Shown here: piece after piece, positions 48,901 to 55,608 of the stretch | How positions within the stretch are numbered: position 1 is the first letter of the stretch | Layout: the number at the start of each line of letters is the position of its first letter | NCBI GenBank assembly: GCA_015231595.1 | Contig: JADGBH010000007.1 | Location: forward strand, 38,949 to 102,948 | Length of the DNA: 64,000 nt | Source: Desulfobacterales bacterium | GTDB lineage: Bacteria > Desulfobacterota > Desulfobacteria > Desulfobacterales > JADGBH01 | Reading direction: 5' to 3' | The notes under the pieces: model-generated | Database searches by the model: none | The model's input: the letters and a program-made list of their open reading frames with translations, nothing else | What the model was told of the DNA's origin: nothing | Made by a program: the position numbers and the translations under genes

Positions 48901-49421
48901 ATCATTGCAGGATCAGTCGCATGATAAATAGGAAAGGTAGTGCATAAAATGATTTCTCCATTATAAGAAGCAACTTCAGATAATACTTCGCCATGTAATG
49001 CAGTTTGAACCATTTTATTTTTTTTATCCTCAATATTAAATACCTCTGGCAAATGGCCTTGCGCAAGAATAAGAGAATCCTTATCATGAATTGTAATTAC
49101 ATCTACTCCGAGATCTTCTATAAAACGTGGATTTAAATATTTTAAAATCGGCCCTACTTCTCCAAAATAAGCTCCTCTCTGAATAATATTATTTTGAGAA
49201 ATCATTCTAGCATAGGTTGCTGTTTGCTTTTTAAACAAATCTAAAGCATGGATAGTTCTTTTTTTAGTATTAGTATTATTTGAATTTATTGAATCATATA
49301 ACCGCATACCTAAAACAGATAAGGCTATACTTATAATTAATGAAAGGGCAATTATTTGCGTAAAAATAATAAGAGCAATTTTTTTACGCACATTAAGTTT
49401 TTTAATTAAATTTTTAAGCAT
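45957..49421 (-). CDS. Membrane hybrid histidine kinase: CACHE-like sensor-HAMP-HisKA-HATPase-REC-REC-HPt
   Basis: A 1154-residue sensor. Transmembrane helix 1 (about 15-40) and helix 2 (about 262-288) bracket a periplasmic CACHE-like domain of about 220 residues. HAMP (about 290-345) and a Lys/Ala-rich coiled coil (to about 405) lead to HisKA NMSHEIRTPMNGV (phospho-histidine near 414), then HATPase with NLTGNAVKF, DTGIGM and GGTGLGLTI. Receiver 1 (about 660-780) lacks the acidic pair (TIGNHSES) but keeps IDQMMSGMDG, so it is probably a pseudo-receiver. Receiver 2 (about 803-925) is canonical (AEDNFTN, LMDIQMPEMDG, TKPI). HPt has LAHSLKGSALN near 1013. The tail ends IRDYDFDVALKTISDF. The PhnD-like gene ends four bases upstream. 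Confidence 0.92.
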   Translation of the reverse strand: MLKNLIKKLNVRKKIALIIFTQIIALSLIISIALSVLGMRLYDSINSNNTNTKKRTIHALDLFKKQTATYARMISQNNIIQRGAYFGEVGPILKYLNPRFIEDLGVDVITIHDKDSLILAQGHLPEVFNIEDKKNKMVQTALHGEVLSEVASYNGEIILCTTFPIYHATDPAMIVGTVTVGYKINHRFANSLKEVCGADILMISKNLVNTSTFEKNIKTPIPLSEYLNQMKLADVDIINITGDIDQKGLLEIVIIIDNSSIKNTIFWIILSISALFLLTTTFVLILSLNIRKNIYNSIQTLVRGAEEISTNNYDVDIELDSRDEFQILSNAFNLMAKNIKDYTKNLQNMVNEKTKDIEATNRELNVTIKNFKLAQTQLNNRNDEIKRANKKLKKAKKSALAAAKAKSEFLANMSHEIRTPMNGVISAADLALGLEVSPKMEKYLKIIHSSAYSLLGIINDILDFSKIEAGKLDIEKTPFMLDEVFEKIGDLFAQKTMEKGIELIVDFDPNLPCALIGDSMRLQQIFTNLTGNAVKFTDKEGSVIIGAEPCESDKLKRVALKFFVKDTGIGMKPDYVENLFKPFSQADASTSRKYGGTGLGLTISKQLVELMDGKIWVESQYGIGTTFYFVIPFKRQPDFKEKRFEIPNNMSKLNILTIGNHSESQRILKKYLESFGWHVNMADSGINAIEKLKKDRDQGGSVELIFIDQMMSGMDGLELSRKITHELKIDIPIIMLIGFAKEIGQSDAEKAGIKGFLTKPVNASFLFNTIMDVLKKDSIKVERKKTNIITQASVYKKRLTGCNILVAEDNFTNQEIALAILEGSGINVRIANNGIEALKLLQNNYYDAILMDIQMPEMDGYEATRLIRQNPKFANLPIIAMTAHAMKGDEEKCLDAGMNGYVTKPINQNRLFHTLCKFLNLEERKIPEMISTVVDQKEIQEFLESDIQVEMLPTNSILPEKLPGIDIKTAMGRLAIDASTFKKIIIGFFNNSSNIDSRIRETFLQKDFKTLRMLAHSLKGSALNIGAFDLGNKAQVLELSAADAASSDLQIEDLMESLKIVLDSLQTLKTETDERHDNFDEKINKPPSFISALNDLSKAIELADIPEINTKLIIIKKYFPSKDLDQLENQIRDYDFDVALKTISDFLSDNSASL

Positions 49422-49425
49422 AATG

Positions 49426-50349
49426 CTACTTGTCTATTTTAGAAGTTTGTTTTTTTTTTTCATATTCAAAAACTGTCTGGTTAATATCAATAATTCGTTT
49501 GTAGATAGAATTGTCTTTAATTTGAAAGCCTGATAAAGGGTAATCACCGCCTAATACAAGAGTTCCGTCTTTAAGAGTTGATTTCGCATTTACGCTTAAA
49601 AAAGCGTCTTTTATTTTTAAAAATAGCTCTTCAGGTAGAGAACTTGATGTAACCATAGCAGCGAATGGTTCTTCTGGACTTTCTGATATAATTTTAAACG
49701 GAGAGTTATTTTTTGATTGAAAAGCCTTATATTTAATATCATACGTTGCACCTATATCAACAAAGCCATTAAATACGGCATTAACAACTTTATTATGATC
49801 TCCAAGAAAAAAAATTTTTGAAAAATAGGCGCTTGGGTCTATTCCTTTTTCAAGGAATATATAGATAGGATACTTGTAACCAGATGACGATGCTTTGTCT
49901 GTAAATCCAATAGTCTTGGCCTGCATGTCTTTAATGTTTGAAATATGTGATTCCTTTTTAGTGAATATAAAAGATTTTTTAAAACATGTTCCATCCCATT
50001 CTACTGTACAAAGATAATTAATTTTATCTGGCATAGTTTGAAGAGTTTCTGCATAAGTTCCTGAGTTTAAACTTGCAATATGAATATTATTGTTCGCCAA
50101 ATCTTGCTCTAAAGTTCGATAATCAGGAGATATATTTAAAACAATTTCAATTTCGATATATTCTGAAATATATGTAATTATCGGTTTATACCATTTAGCA
50201 ATTTTTTTTGGATCATCCCATGGAACTTCTCCCAAATTAAGCCTTTTATATCCATAATTGGAATCATTCTTTGTAATTTTATCACCAGCATAAGCAGTTA
50301 AGATATTTATTAGTAAAAAACAGATAGCTAAAAAAATAAAACGTTGCAT
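49426..50349 (-). CDS. PhnD-like phosphate/phosphonate-family substrate-binding protein
   Basis: A 307-residue protein with a signal peptide (FIFLAICFLLINILTAYA). The mature domain opens with LNLGEVPWDDPKKIAKWYKP, the standard PhnD-type start with a two-lobe alpha/beta fold. SYxGY-type features follow, such as IHIASLNSGTYAETLQ, KTIGFTDKASSSGYKYPIY and VDIGATYDIKYKAF. No ABC permease is near. The gene is four bases upstream of a hybrid kinase with a periplasmic sensor domain, so it more likely serves as a ligand receptor for that kinase than for uptake. The ligand is unknown. The ribosome site is a G-rich AGGGGGGGAG. Confidence 0.87.
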   Translation of the reverse strand: MQRFIFLAICFLLINILTAYAGDKITKNDSNYGYKRLNLGEVPWDDPKKIAKWYKPIITYISEYIEIEIVLNISPDYRTLEQDLANNNIHIASLNSGTYAETLQTMPDKINYLCTVEWDGTCFKKSFIFTKKESHISNIKDMQAKTIGFTDKASSSGYKYPIYIFLEKGIDPSAYFSKIFFLGDHNKVVNAVFNGFVDIGATYDIKYKAFQSKNNSPFKIISESPEEPFAAMVTSSSLPEELFLKIKDAFLSVNAKSTLKDGTLVLGGDYPLSGFQIKDNSIYKRIIDINQTVFEYEKKKQTSKIDK

Positions 50350-50476
50350 ACTCTCCCCCCCTACTTTAATTAATAAACAATATTATTTTTTTTGAATCCC
50401 CCTTATTTTGAGAAATTAATAACATCTGTAAACAGTTATTTCCTCAAAGGCGAAAATATAGATATTATTTATCGAA

Positions 50477-50505
50477 AATATAATAAATGAACATATGAAA
50501 GTCAA
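50477..50505 (-). promoter_or_regulatory. Sigma70-type promoter for the PhnD-like/hybrid kinase operon
   Basis: On the minus strand TTGACT (50505-50500), a 17-base spacer and TATATT (50482-50477), with a leader of about 120 bases. Five of six bases match consensus in each box. Confidence 0.6.
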
Positions 50506-50591
50506 AGGGATTTTTGAATTACTCAAACCAAAAATGTTTAATTCAAAACATTAAAGAAGAGGATTTTTATAAATTTATATAGGAAGAATTT

Positions 50592-50619
50592 AAGGAGAAT
50601 GAAAAAAATCATTCTCCTT
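50592..50619 (-). terminator. Intrinsic terminator of the Ter-type operon
   Basis: AAGGAGAATGA and TCATTCTCCTT form a perfect 11-bp stem with a six-base loop, 18 bases after the terD stop. On the minus strand AAATTCTT follows, so the T-run is weak. Confidence 0.65.
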
Positions 50620-50637
50620 ATAAAATTCAAAAGAAGG

Positions 50638-51216
50638 TTATCCGACATTTACTGCGTAAGATTTTGCCATAGGACCTAATCCGCCTTGAAAACCTTGACC
50701 TATAGCTTTAAATTTCCACTCAGTATTATGACGATAAACTTCTCCAAAAAGCATAGCAGTTTCAGTGCTCGCGTCTTCAGATAAATCGTATTTTGCTATT
50801 TCATTATTATTGTCTTTATTTGAAACTCGCATATACGCATTGCTAACCATTCCAAAATTTTGTCTTCTTTCTTCAGCTTCATGAATTGTAACGCCAACTA
50901 CAAGCTTTGTAATTTCAGGAGAAACTTTTTCTAAATCAACTGTAATTGATTCATCATCTCCTGCGGCATCACCAGTTTTGCTGTCACCAAGATGCTCAAC
51001 TGCGCCGTCTTTTGATTTAAGATTATTATAAAATATAAAATCTTCGTCGTTTCTAACTTTTCCGTCAGCTTTTAACATAAACATGCTGGCATCTAAGTCA
51101 AAAGCAGCTCCATCTGTGGATCTTGCATCCCACCCTAAACCTATAACGATACTTTTAAGACCTGGTTCTGATTTTGATAAAGAAACATTACCACCTTTGG
51201 AAAGAGAAATAGCCAT
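50638..51216 (-). CDS. terD: TerD-family stress-response protein
   Basis: A 192-residue TerD-domain protein. It opens [13 protein letters not shown] and has [40 protein letters not shown] and [13 protein letters not shown], the acidic loops that bind calcium in known TerD structures. [19 protein letters not shown] then [11 protein letters not shown] closes the fold. TerD proteins are cytoplasmic and linked to tellurite, phage and other stress resistance, though their biochemistry is not settled. It is the last gene of a five-gene operon, 65 bases after the TerZ-like gene, with AGGAGG before its ATG. Of the two paralogues it is the closer to TerD/TerE. Confidence 0.9.
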   Translation of the reverse strand: MAISLSKGGNVSLSKSEPGLKSIVIGLGWDARSTDGAAFDLDASMFMLKADGKVRNDEDFIFYNNLKSKDGAVEHLGDSKTGDAAGDDESITVDLEKVSPEITKLVVGVTIHEAEERRQNFGMVSNAYMRVSNKDNNNEIAKYDLSEDASTETAMLFGEVYRHNTEWKFKAIGQGFQGGLGPMAKSYAVNVG

Positions 51217-51281
51217 AGTAAAAACCTCCTATTTTTTTAAAAATTAAGATTAAGATTAAATTTAACACTAACAATTTTTTT

Positions 51282-51857
51282 TTAAAGATATCCTTTCATT
51301 GCAGGCAAAAGCTGTTCAAAGGTTCTTCCGCTTCCATTTTCTCCGATTGCGTGCATTTTCCATTCGCCACTATGTCTATAAACCTTCACCATTATTTGGG
51401 CAGTATAATTGCCTTGACAAGACAAATTAAATTTAGCAACTTCTTTGCTTGTAGCCATATCAACCAATCGGCAGAAAGCGTTTTCAACCTGGCTGAAATT
51501 TTGGCCTGTAAAACTATTTACAACAAATATTAAACTTTTAACAGTTGCTGGAACTTTTGTAAGGTCAACTATTATTTGCTCATCATCACCTTCCCCTGCA
51601 CCTGTACGATTATCGCCTGTATGCTGAATGCTTCCATCTTTGCTTTTAAGCTGCCTGAACCATACTGTATCAACCATATTTCCCTGTTCATCAAATAAAA
51701 CACATGAAGCATCAAGGTCAATAGTTTGCTCTTTTGTTCCGAAAAAACCTTTCTTTTTTACAGCATCCCAACCAAGCCCCATAATGACTTTAGTTAGTTT
51801 ACTGCCCGACTCTTTTTCTAAAGAGATTTTTTGGCCTTTAGTAAGACTAATTGACAT
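51282..51857 (-). CDS. TerD-domain protein, TerZ-like
   Basis: A 191-residue TerD-domain paralogue. Features are ISLTKGQKISLEKESGSKLT, GLGWDAVKKKGFFGTKEQTI with the inserted GFFG loop seen in TerZ-type members, DLDASC, QLKSKDGSIQHTGDNRTGAG and GDDEQIIVDLTKV. It ends YRHSGEWKMHAIGE and LLPAMKGYL. The calcium-binding acidic loops are intact. It lies between the AIM24 gene (25 bases) and terD in one operon, with GGAGG upstream of its ATG. Two TerD-domain proteins usually act together in such clusters; the TerC membrane protein and the biosynthetic Ter enzymes are absent here. Confidence 0.88.
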   Translation of the reverse strand: MSISLTKGQKISLEKESGSKLTKVIMGLGWDAVKKKGFFGTKEQTIDLDASCVLFDEQGNMVDTVWFRQLKSKDGSIQHTGDNRTGAGEGDDEQIIVDLTKVPATVKSLIFVVNSFTGQNFSQVENAFCRLVDMATSKEVAKFNLSCQGNYTAQIMVKVYRHSGEWKMHAIGENGSGRTFEQLLPAMKGYL

Positions 51858-51882
51858 TTTTAGAACCTCCTTTTTTTTTAAG

Positions 51883-52584
51883 TTATCTATTTTTTTGGAT
51901 GTAAGAAATAATCCATGTTAAAAGACCTCCCCTGTTTCTTGAACATACATATACTTTTCCATTTCCGCTAAATCTATTTACTAAACCTTCACCACTTGTA
52001 GCGCTGTTGACTAAAGTTCCTAAAAAACCTTGTTTTGATGTGCTTGCAGAAATATTATAATTTAAAGTTCTATCCCATGCAATTACGTGGAAATTATCAA
52101 CAATAACATCTGTAGTTGGAGTTACATCTAACTGAAATATTGAGCCAAATCCTGATATTGCTAATTTGCCATGACCTGAAGTTTCCATTATAAAAAAACC
52201 GCCCGTTCCTCCAAAAAAGGCTTGGCCTATTCCTTGGGATTTTATGTTAATTTCAACTTCATTAGTTGCGGCAAGAAATGCTCCGTCATTTAATCTGTAT
52301 TGTTTTTGGCCAATTTCAAGGACTTCTATATCACCTGGCAATGTTGGCGCAAGGAGAGCTTGACCGTCTCCTGAAACTGCTTCTATGGATTGTTGAAAAA
52401 AAGATTCTCCTGCAGTGAGCCTTCTTCCAAGTGCGCTTAAAAATCCACCTCGCATTTTACCTTTAAGCTCTAAAGTTGTTTCCATAGTTACCATAGCGTC
52501 TGATTCTGCATAAATTTTTTCCCCTCTGTTTAGATTTACTAATAAAAAAGGATCAATATCACCAATTTTTTGTAATTCAGCCAT
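51883..52584 (-). CDS. AIM24/TIGR00266-family protein
   Basis: A 233-residue beta-rich protein of the AIM24 family. Signatures are MVTMETTLELKGKMRGG, GRRLTAGESFFQQSI, LLAPTLPGDIEVLEI, GGTGGFFIMETSGHGKLAIS and GSIFQLDVTPTTDVIVDNFH. The glycine-rich C-terminus has TSGEGLVNRFSGNGKVYVCS. The family adopts a double-stranded beta-helix fold and often sits beside TerD genes; its molecular function is not established. No signal peptide is visible, so it is probably cytoplasmic or membrane-associated. It follows the molybdenum-carrier-like gene by 14 bases and has GGAG before its ATG. Confidence 0.88.
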   Translation of the reverse strand: MAELQKIGDIDPFLLVNLNRGEKIYAESDAMVTMETTLELKGKMRGGFLSALGRRLTAGESFFQQSIEAVSGDGQALLAPTLPGDIEVLEIGQKQYRLNDGAFLAATNEVEINIKSQGIGQAFFGGTGGFFIMETSGHGKLAISGFGSIFQLDVTPTTDVIVDNFHVIAWDRTLNYNISASTSKQGFLGTLVNSATSGEGLVNRFSGNGKVYVCSRNRGGLLTWIISYIQKNR

Positions 52585-52598
52585 AAAAACTCCTTTAA

Positions 52599-53078
52599 TT
52601 AAGATTTAAACATATTTTCAAGAATTTTTTTTGTCATTTCATAAATTTTAGAATCTTTACTTGCTCTTGAGCCAGCCACATTTAAGACTTCAATCTTATT
52701 TTCATTAATCCAAAAAAGTAATTTTTCAGAAGAAGAAGGTATATCAAGACTATTAAGATCAATATGAAGACATGGCTTATTATATTTGATTGCAAATTCA
52801 AGTGTGCGTAATGAGCCTCCAATTAATTCTCCATGGGAAATAATTACAGTTCCATCAGAATCAATAACATTTTGAGCAGTTCTTTGGACATAGTTTTCTT
52901 TATCAATTTCTTTCATTTTATATTTTTTAGGGATAATGCCATTCTCATTTTTTCTTCCCTTTGGCACCCAGCCTCCATGGGGTATTTTATATTGAATTGC
53001 AAAATCAAGGGCTGCCATGTCAGCGCCAGTTTGTCCTCCAGAAACAATTTGTTTAATGGCTATATGTTTTTTATTCAT
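52599..53078 (-). CDS. Putative molybdenum carrier / SLOG-type nucleotide-binding protein
   Basis: A 159-residue Rossmann-like protein of the putative molybdenum-carrier family. IVSGGQTGADMAALDFAI is the phosphate-binding loop, followed by GGWVPKGRKNENGIIPKKY and DSDGTVIISHGELIGGSLRT. These also define the LOG/SLOG superfamily, whose members bind or cleave nucleotide-like molecules. The ATG at 53078 lies inside the last codons of the bPH2 gene (shared ATGAATAA), indicating translational coupling; a longer frame to 53111 is possible. The position in a Ter-type operon suggests it makes or senses a nucleotide-like signal, which is inference. Confidence 0.82.
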   Translation of the reverse strand: MNKKHIAIKQIVSGGQTGADMAALDFAIQYKIPHGGWVPKGRKNENGIIPKKYKMKEIDKENYVQRTAQNVIDSDGTVIISHGELIGGSLRTLEFAIKYNKPCLHIDLNSLDIPSSSEKLLFWINENKIEVLNVAGSRASKDSKIYEMTKKILENMFKS

Positions 53079-53610
53079 GATGAATAACTCGTCTTTTTGA
53101 GTCGGCTTCAAGACTTAACCTTTTTAAGTTATCATAAAGTTCCTTTGATTTTTTTATTTTAAATAATGTTAATTCTGGATGAGATGTATCTGTAGTAACT
53201 AAAAGTACTGTTCCTATTCCTGTCAACCTGTCCAAAAAAGTTCTTTGAAGTTTTAAATCTCTTATGCGAAAGAGATCCATATTATCAATCTCTTTTCCTA
53301 AAAAACCTTTTTCAATTTCAATTCTGTCTTTGCTTATTGAGTAATAAGTTGATTTAAGTTTTAAAATTTTTATTAAAAGGATAAACGCAACAAACAAAAC
53401 TATAATTATTCCGCCCCATATTCTATATGTTTCAAATAAATTAAATATTTCTTCATTAGAAAGCTCTTTTAACTGGGGAAATGGGTAAAAGGCTATAAAT
53501 CCAGATGCTACAATAAAAATTATACCTTTTACAAAATCTAAAGCGAGAGCGGCCGTAGAAGGGCCACCTTCATAAATAATTTCTGAATCATCATTGTTGT
53601 TGTCAGCCAT
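53071..53610 (-). CDS. Bacterial PH-domain (bPH2) membrane protein
   Basis: A 179-residue inner-membrane protein. Two transmembrane helices (about 25-45 and 68-90) precede a bPH2 domain. That domain has STYYSISKDRIEIEKGFLGK, DLFRIRDLKLQRTFLDRLTG, IGTVLLVTTDTSHPELTLFK and a closing helix ELYDNLKRLS. The FRIRD motif, an aromatic-Arg-Ile-Arg-Asp core, is the family hallmark. It is the first gene of the operon leading through the molybdenum-carrier-like, AIM24, TerZ and TerD genes, with AAGGAG upstream of its ATG. It may place the Ter-type system at the membrane. Confidence 0.85.
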   Translation of the reverse strand: MADNNNDDSEIIYEGGPSTAALALDFVKGIIFIVASGFIAFYPFPQLKELSNEEIFNLFETYRIWGGIIIVLFVAFILLIKILKLKSTYYSISKDRIEIEKGFLGKEIDNMDLFRIRDLKLQRTFLDRLTGIGTVLLVTTDTSHPELTLFKIKKSKELYDNLKRLSLEADSKRRVIHHE

Positions 53611-53658
53611 AAAGTTATTCTCCTTAATTCATGACATAATTTAATACATCACTAATTT

Positions 53659-53755
53659 GGAATATATTTAAAACTATAAAATATGTCTAAGGCTAAAAAT
53701 AGTAAGACTTACGACTTTAACTATTTTAATATATCATATTTTTAGAATATAATAT
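53659..53755 (-). repeat. AT-rich palindrome-ended intergenic repeat, copy 3 (inverted)
   Basis: Reverse-complemented, it reads TATATTCTAAAAATATGATA, then a middle section ending ACTATTTTTAGCCTTAGACATA, then AACTAT-like bases and ATATTCC. The order matches copies at 17447 and 45830. It lies upstream of the bPH2 gene. Confidence 0.5.
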
Positions 53756-53916
53756 ATTTCATTTTGAAATGTTTTATATAAACTGTTCCTAAAATTAATC
53801 ATTATCATAAAACACCTTAAGATGACAAGTTTACTAATTTTTAAATTGACTTATCAACCATAAATATTCGTGTCAATGTAATTTTGCTTTTAAGTAAAGG
53901 ACTCTCAAACATTTTG

Positions 53917-53945
53917 TTGACTACTTATCATATATCGTTTATATG
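53917..53945 (+). promoter_or_regulatory. Candidate promoter upstream of the HU gene
   Basis: TTGACT (53917-53922), a 17-base spacer and TATATG (53940-53945). The HU start is about 240 bases downstream, so the transcript would have a long leader. Confidence 0.35.
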
Positions 53946-54189
53946 CTTACCCGATTTATATTTAGCTAAAAGCCTTGTTTCCCTGTATAAAATAGAGCGT
54001 ACTGTTAATTTTCTTTACAGGGGTTTGAGTTTAAATTAATTTCTTACGGGGGGGTGAACAAAAAAAAGAAATATTAAATATTTAAATTTTTTAGATTTTT
54101 TAGCTTAATACATCAAATAATTTGTTTCTGAAATAATAATTATAACATTTATGATCAACTTTTTAATTTAAATTTATAAGGAGTTTTAT

Positions 54190-54543
54190 ATGAATAAAGC
54201 TGATTTAGTGGCTTTTGTAGCCGAAAAAGCTAATTTTAATAAAAAACAGGCTAATGAATTTATTAGCATAGTGATTGAAGGCATTTCGTCTAGTTTAGAA
54301 AGAGGTGAATCTGTAGGACTTATAGGTTTTGGAAGTTTTAGAGTAACAGATAGAGCTGAAAGAGAGGGCAGAAATCCGAACACCGGTGCAAAAATGACTA
54401 TTTCAGCGTCTAAATCCGTAAAATTTAGTGTAGGGAAATATCTTAAAGAAAGAGTTCAAGTTCCAAATAACAAAGAAAAAAACAAAGACAACGATAAAAA
54501 CAAAAAATCAAAGTCAGCAGCTAAAAAAAATAGTAAAAAATAA
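54190..54543 (+). CDS. HU-family DNA-binding protein with lysine-rich tail
   Basis: A 117-residue nucleoid protein. The HU fold covers about residues 1-92: MNKADLVAFVAEKANFNKKQ, VGLIGFGSFRVTDRAEREGR, and the DNA-binding arm NPNTGAKMTISASKSVKFSV. It has the RNP(N/T)G-type arm with the intercalating proline. The last 25 residues (KEKNKDNDKNKKSKSAAKKN) form a lysine-rich extension absent from typical 90-residue HU. It resembles the tails of some DNA-compacting HU variants. AAGGAG precedes the ATG. It is a single gene followed by a hairpin. Confidence 0.92.
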   Translation: MNKADLVAFVAEKANFNKKQANEFISIVIEGISSSLERGESVGLIGFGSFRVTDRAEREGRNPNTGAKMTISASKSVKFSVGKYLKERVQVPNNKEKNKDNDKNKKSKSAAKKNSKK

Positions 54544-54614
54544 GTGAGTTAGTATTTTTACAATAAATATATACTTGCAAATATTTTAAGAATAGTGAAT
54601 AAATAATTACTATG

Positions 54615-54641
54615 CTACGGGCAGGTCACAAACCTGCCCGT
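54615..54641 (+). terminator. Hairpin after the HU gene
   Basis: TACGGGCAGGT and ACCTGCCCGTA form a perfect 11-bp stem with a five-base loop, about 70 bases after the HU stop. Only a weak T-rich stretch follows. Confidence 0.5.
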
Positions 54642-54681
54642 AATTTATTACTTATCTTAAATTTAATGAGAGGTATATATA

Positions 54682-55596
54682 TTGAAATTTAATTTTGACG
54701 AAATCGTTGATACAATCGGAAAAGTTTTATTAGGAAAATCTGAACAAATCAAACTTGCATTAACATGCCTTTTTGCTGGAGGTCATCTTCTTATTGAAGA
54801 CTTGCCAGGTATAGGTAAAACAACCCTTGCTAAAGTAATATCTAAATGTTTAGGATTACAATTTAGAAGGATTCAGTTTACAAGCGATATGCTTCCTGGA
54901 GATATTCTTGGAACTTCTATTTTTGACCAGAAATCAGGAAGCTTTATATTTCATCAAGGACCTATTTTTACCCAAATACTTCTCGCTGATGAAATAAACC
55001 GAGCTACTCCAAAAACTCAAAGTGCCCTTCTTGAAGCAATGGAAGAGCATCAGGTAACCATAGAAGGAATAACAAGAAAGCTTGATTCTCCTTTTTTTGT
55101 AATTGCCACTCAAAATCCATTAGAACAGTCAGGAACGTTTCCCCTTCCAGAATCGCAGTTAGATAGATTTCTTATGAGGATAGAAATTGGTTATCCCGGC
55201 AGAGAAGCGGAAAAAAAACTTTTTCTTGGAGATAGTCCTCAAAATGTCCTTTCTTCAATAACATCGTGTTTAAAAAGAGAAGAAGTTATTTCCATACAGG
55301 AAAACATAGCTAACGTTCATATTTCAGACGCTCTTATAGAATATTTACAAGATATAATGGATTATACAAGATCATCTCCCCATTTTTTTATTGGACTTTC
55401 CCCAAGAGCCGGTATGTCTATAATTAAAGCTTCAAAATCATGGGCATATTTAAATGGTAGAGACTTTGCTTTACCTGAAGACATTCAAAAAATACTGCCA
55501 TTTGTAATAGGCCATAGATTAAGATCAAAAGACGATTTGAGCGAATTTCCTCGAGAAAAACTTATGTCTTTAATAATGGAAGTAGCTATTCCCTAA
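54682..55596 (+). CDS. MoxR-type AAA+ ATPase
   Basis: A 304-residue cytoplasmic ATPase. It has HLLIEDLPGIGKTTLAKVIS (Walker A), the pre-sensor RIQFTSDMLPGDILG, and FTQILLADEINRATPKTQSALLEAM (Walker B and MoxR signature). FVIATQNPLEQSGTFPLPESQLDRFLMR and ISPRAG-like LSPRAGMSIIKASKSWA complete the family motifs. MoxR ATPases act as chaperones with von Willebrand or DUF58 partners. The start is TTG at 54682, with AGAGG eight bases before it and no better ATG. The DUF58 gene begins 12 bases after its stop, so the two form an operon. Confidence 0.92.
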   Translation: MKFNFDEIVDTIGKVLLGKSEQIKLALTCLFAGGHLLIEDLPGIGKTTLAKVISKCLGLQFRRIQFTSDMLPGDILGTSIFDQKSGSFIFHQGPIFTQILLADEINRATPKTQSALLEAMEEHQVTIEGITRKLDSPFFVIATQNPLEQSGTFPLPESQLDRFLMRIEIGYPGREAEKKLFLGDSPQNVLSSITSCLKREEVISIQENIANVHISDALIEYLQDIMDYTRSSPHFFIGLSPRAGMSIIKASKSWAYLNGRDFALPEDIQKILPFVIGHRLRSKDDLSEFPREKLMSLIMEVAIP

Positions 55597-55608
55597 TAGG
55601 ACAATATT

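Larger units (their letters stand above)
53611..54189. other. 579-base intergenic region with repeat and possible leader
   Basis: The left part holds the third AT-rich repeat (53659-53755). The right part, upstream of the HU gene, has a candidate promoter at 53917-53945. It also has a CCCTGTA...TACAGGG long-loop inverted repeat (about 53979-54020), then a run of seven G in ACGGGGGGGTGAAC near 54047-54060. No coding frame with a ribosome site is visible. The region could hold an untranslated leader or small RNA, but I do not recognise one. Confidence 0.5.

Noticed and set aside
45957..53610. A classical phage-defence island
   Set aside because: TerD genes can accompany defence systems, but no nuclease, restriction or toxin-antitoxin genes are near; the neighbours are signalling and stress proteins.
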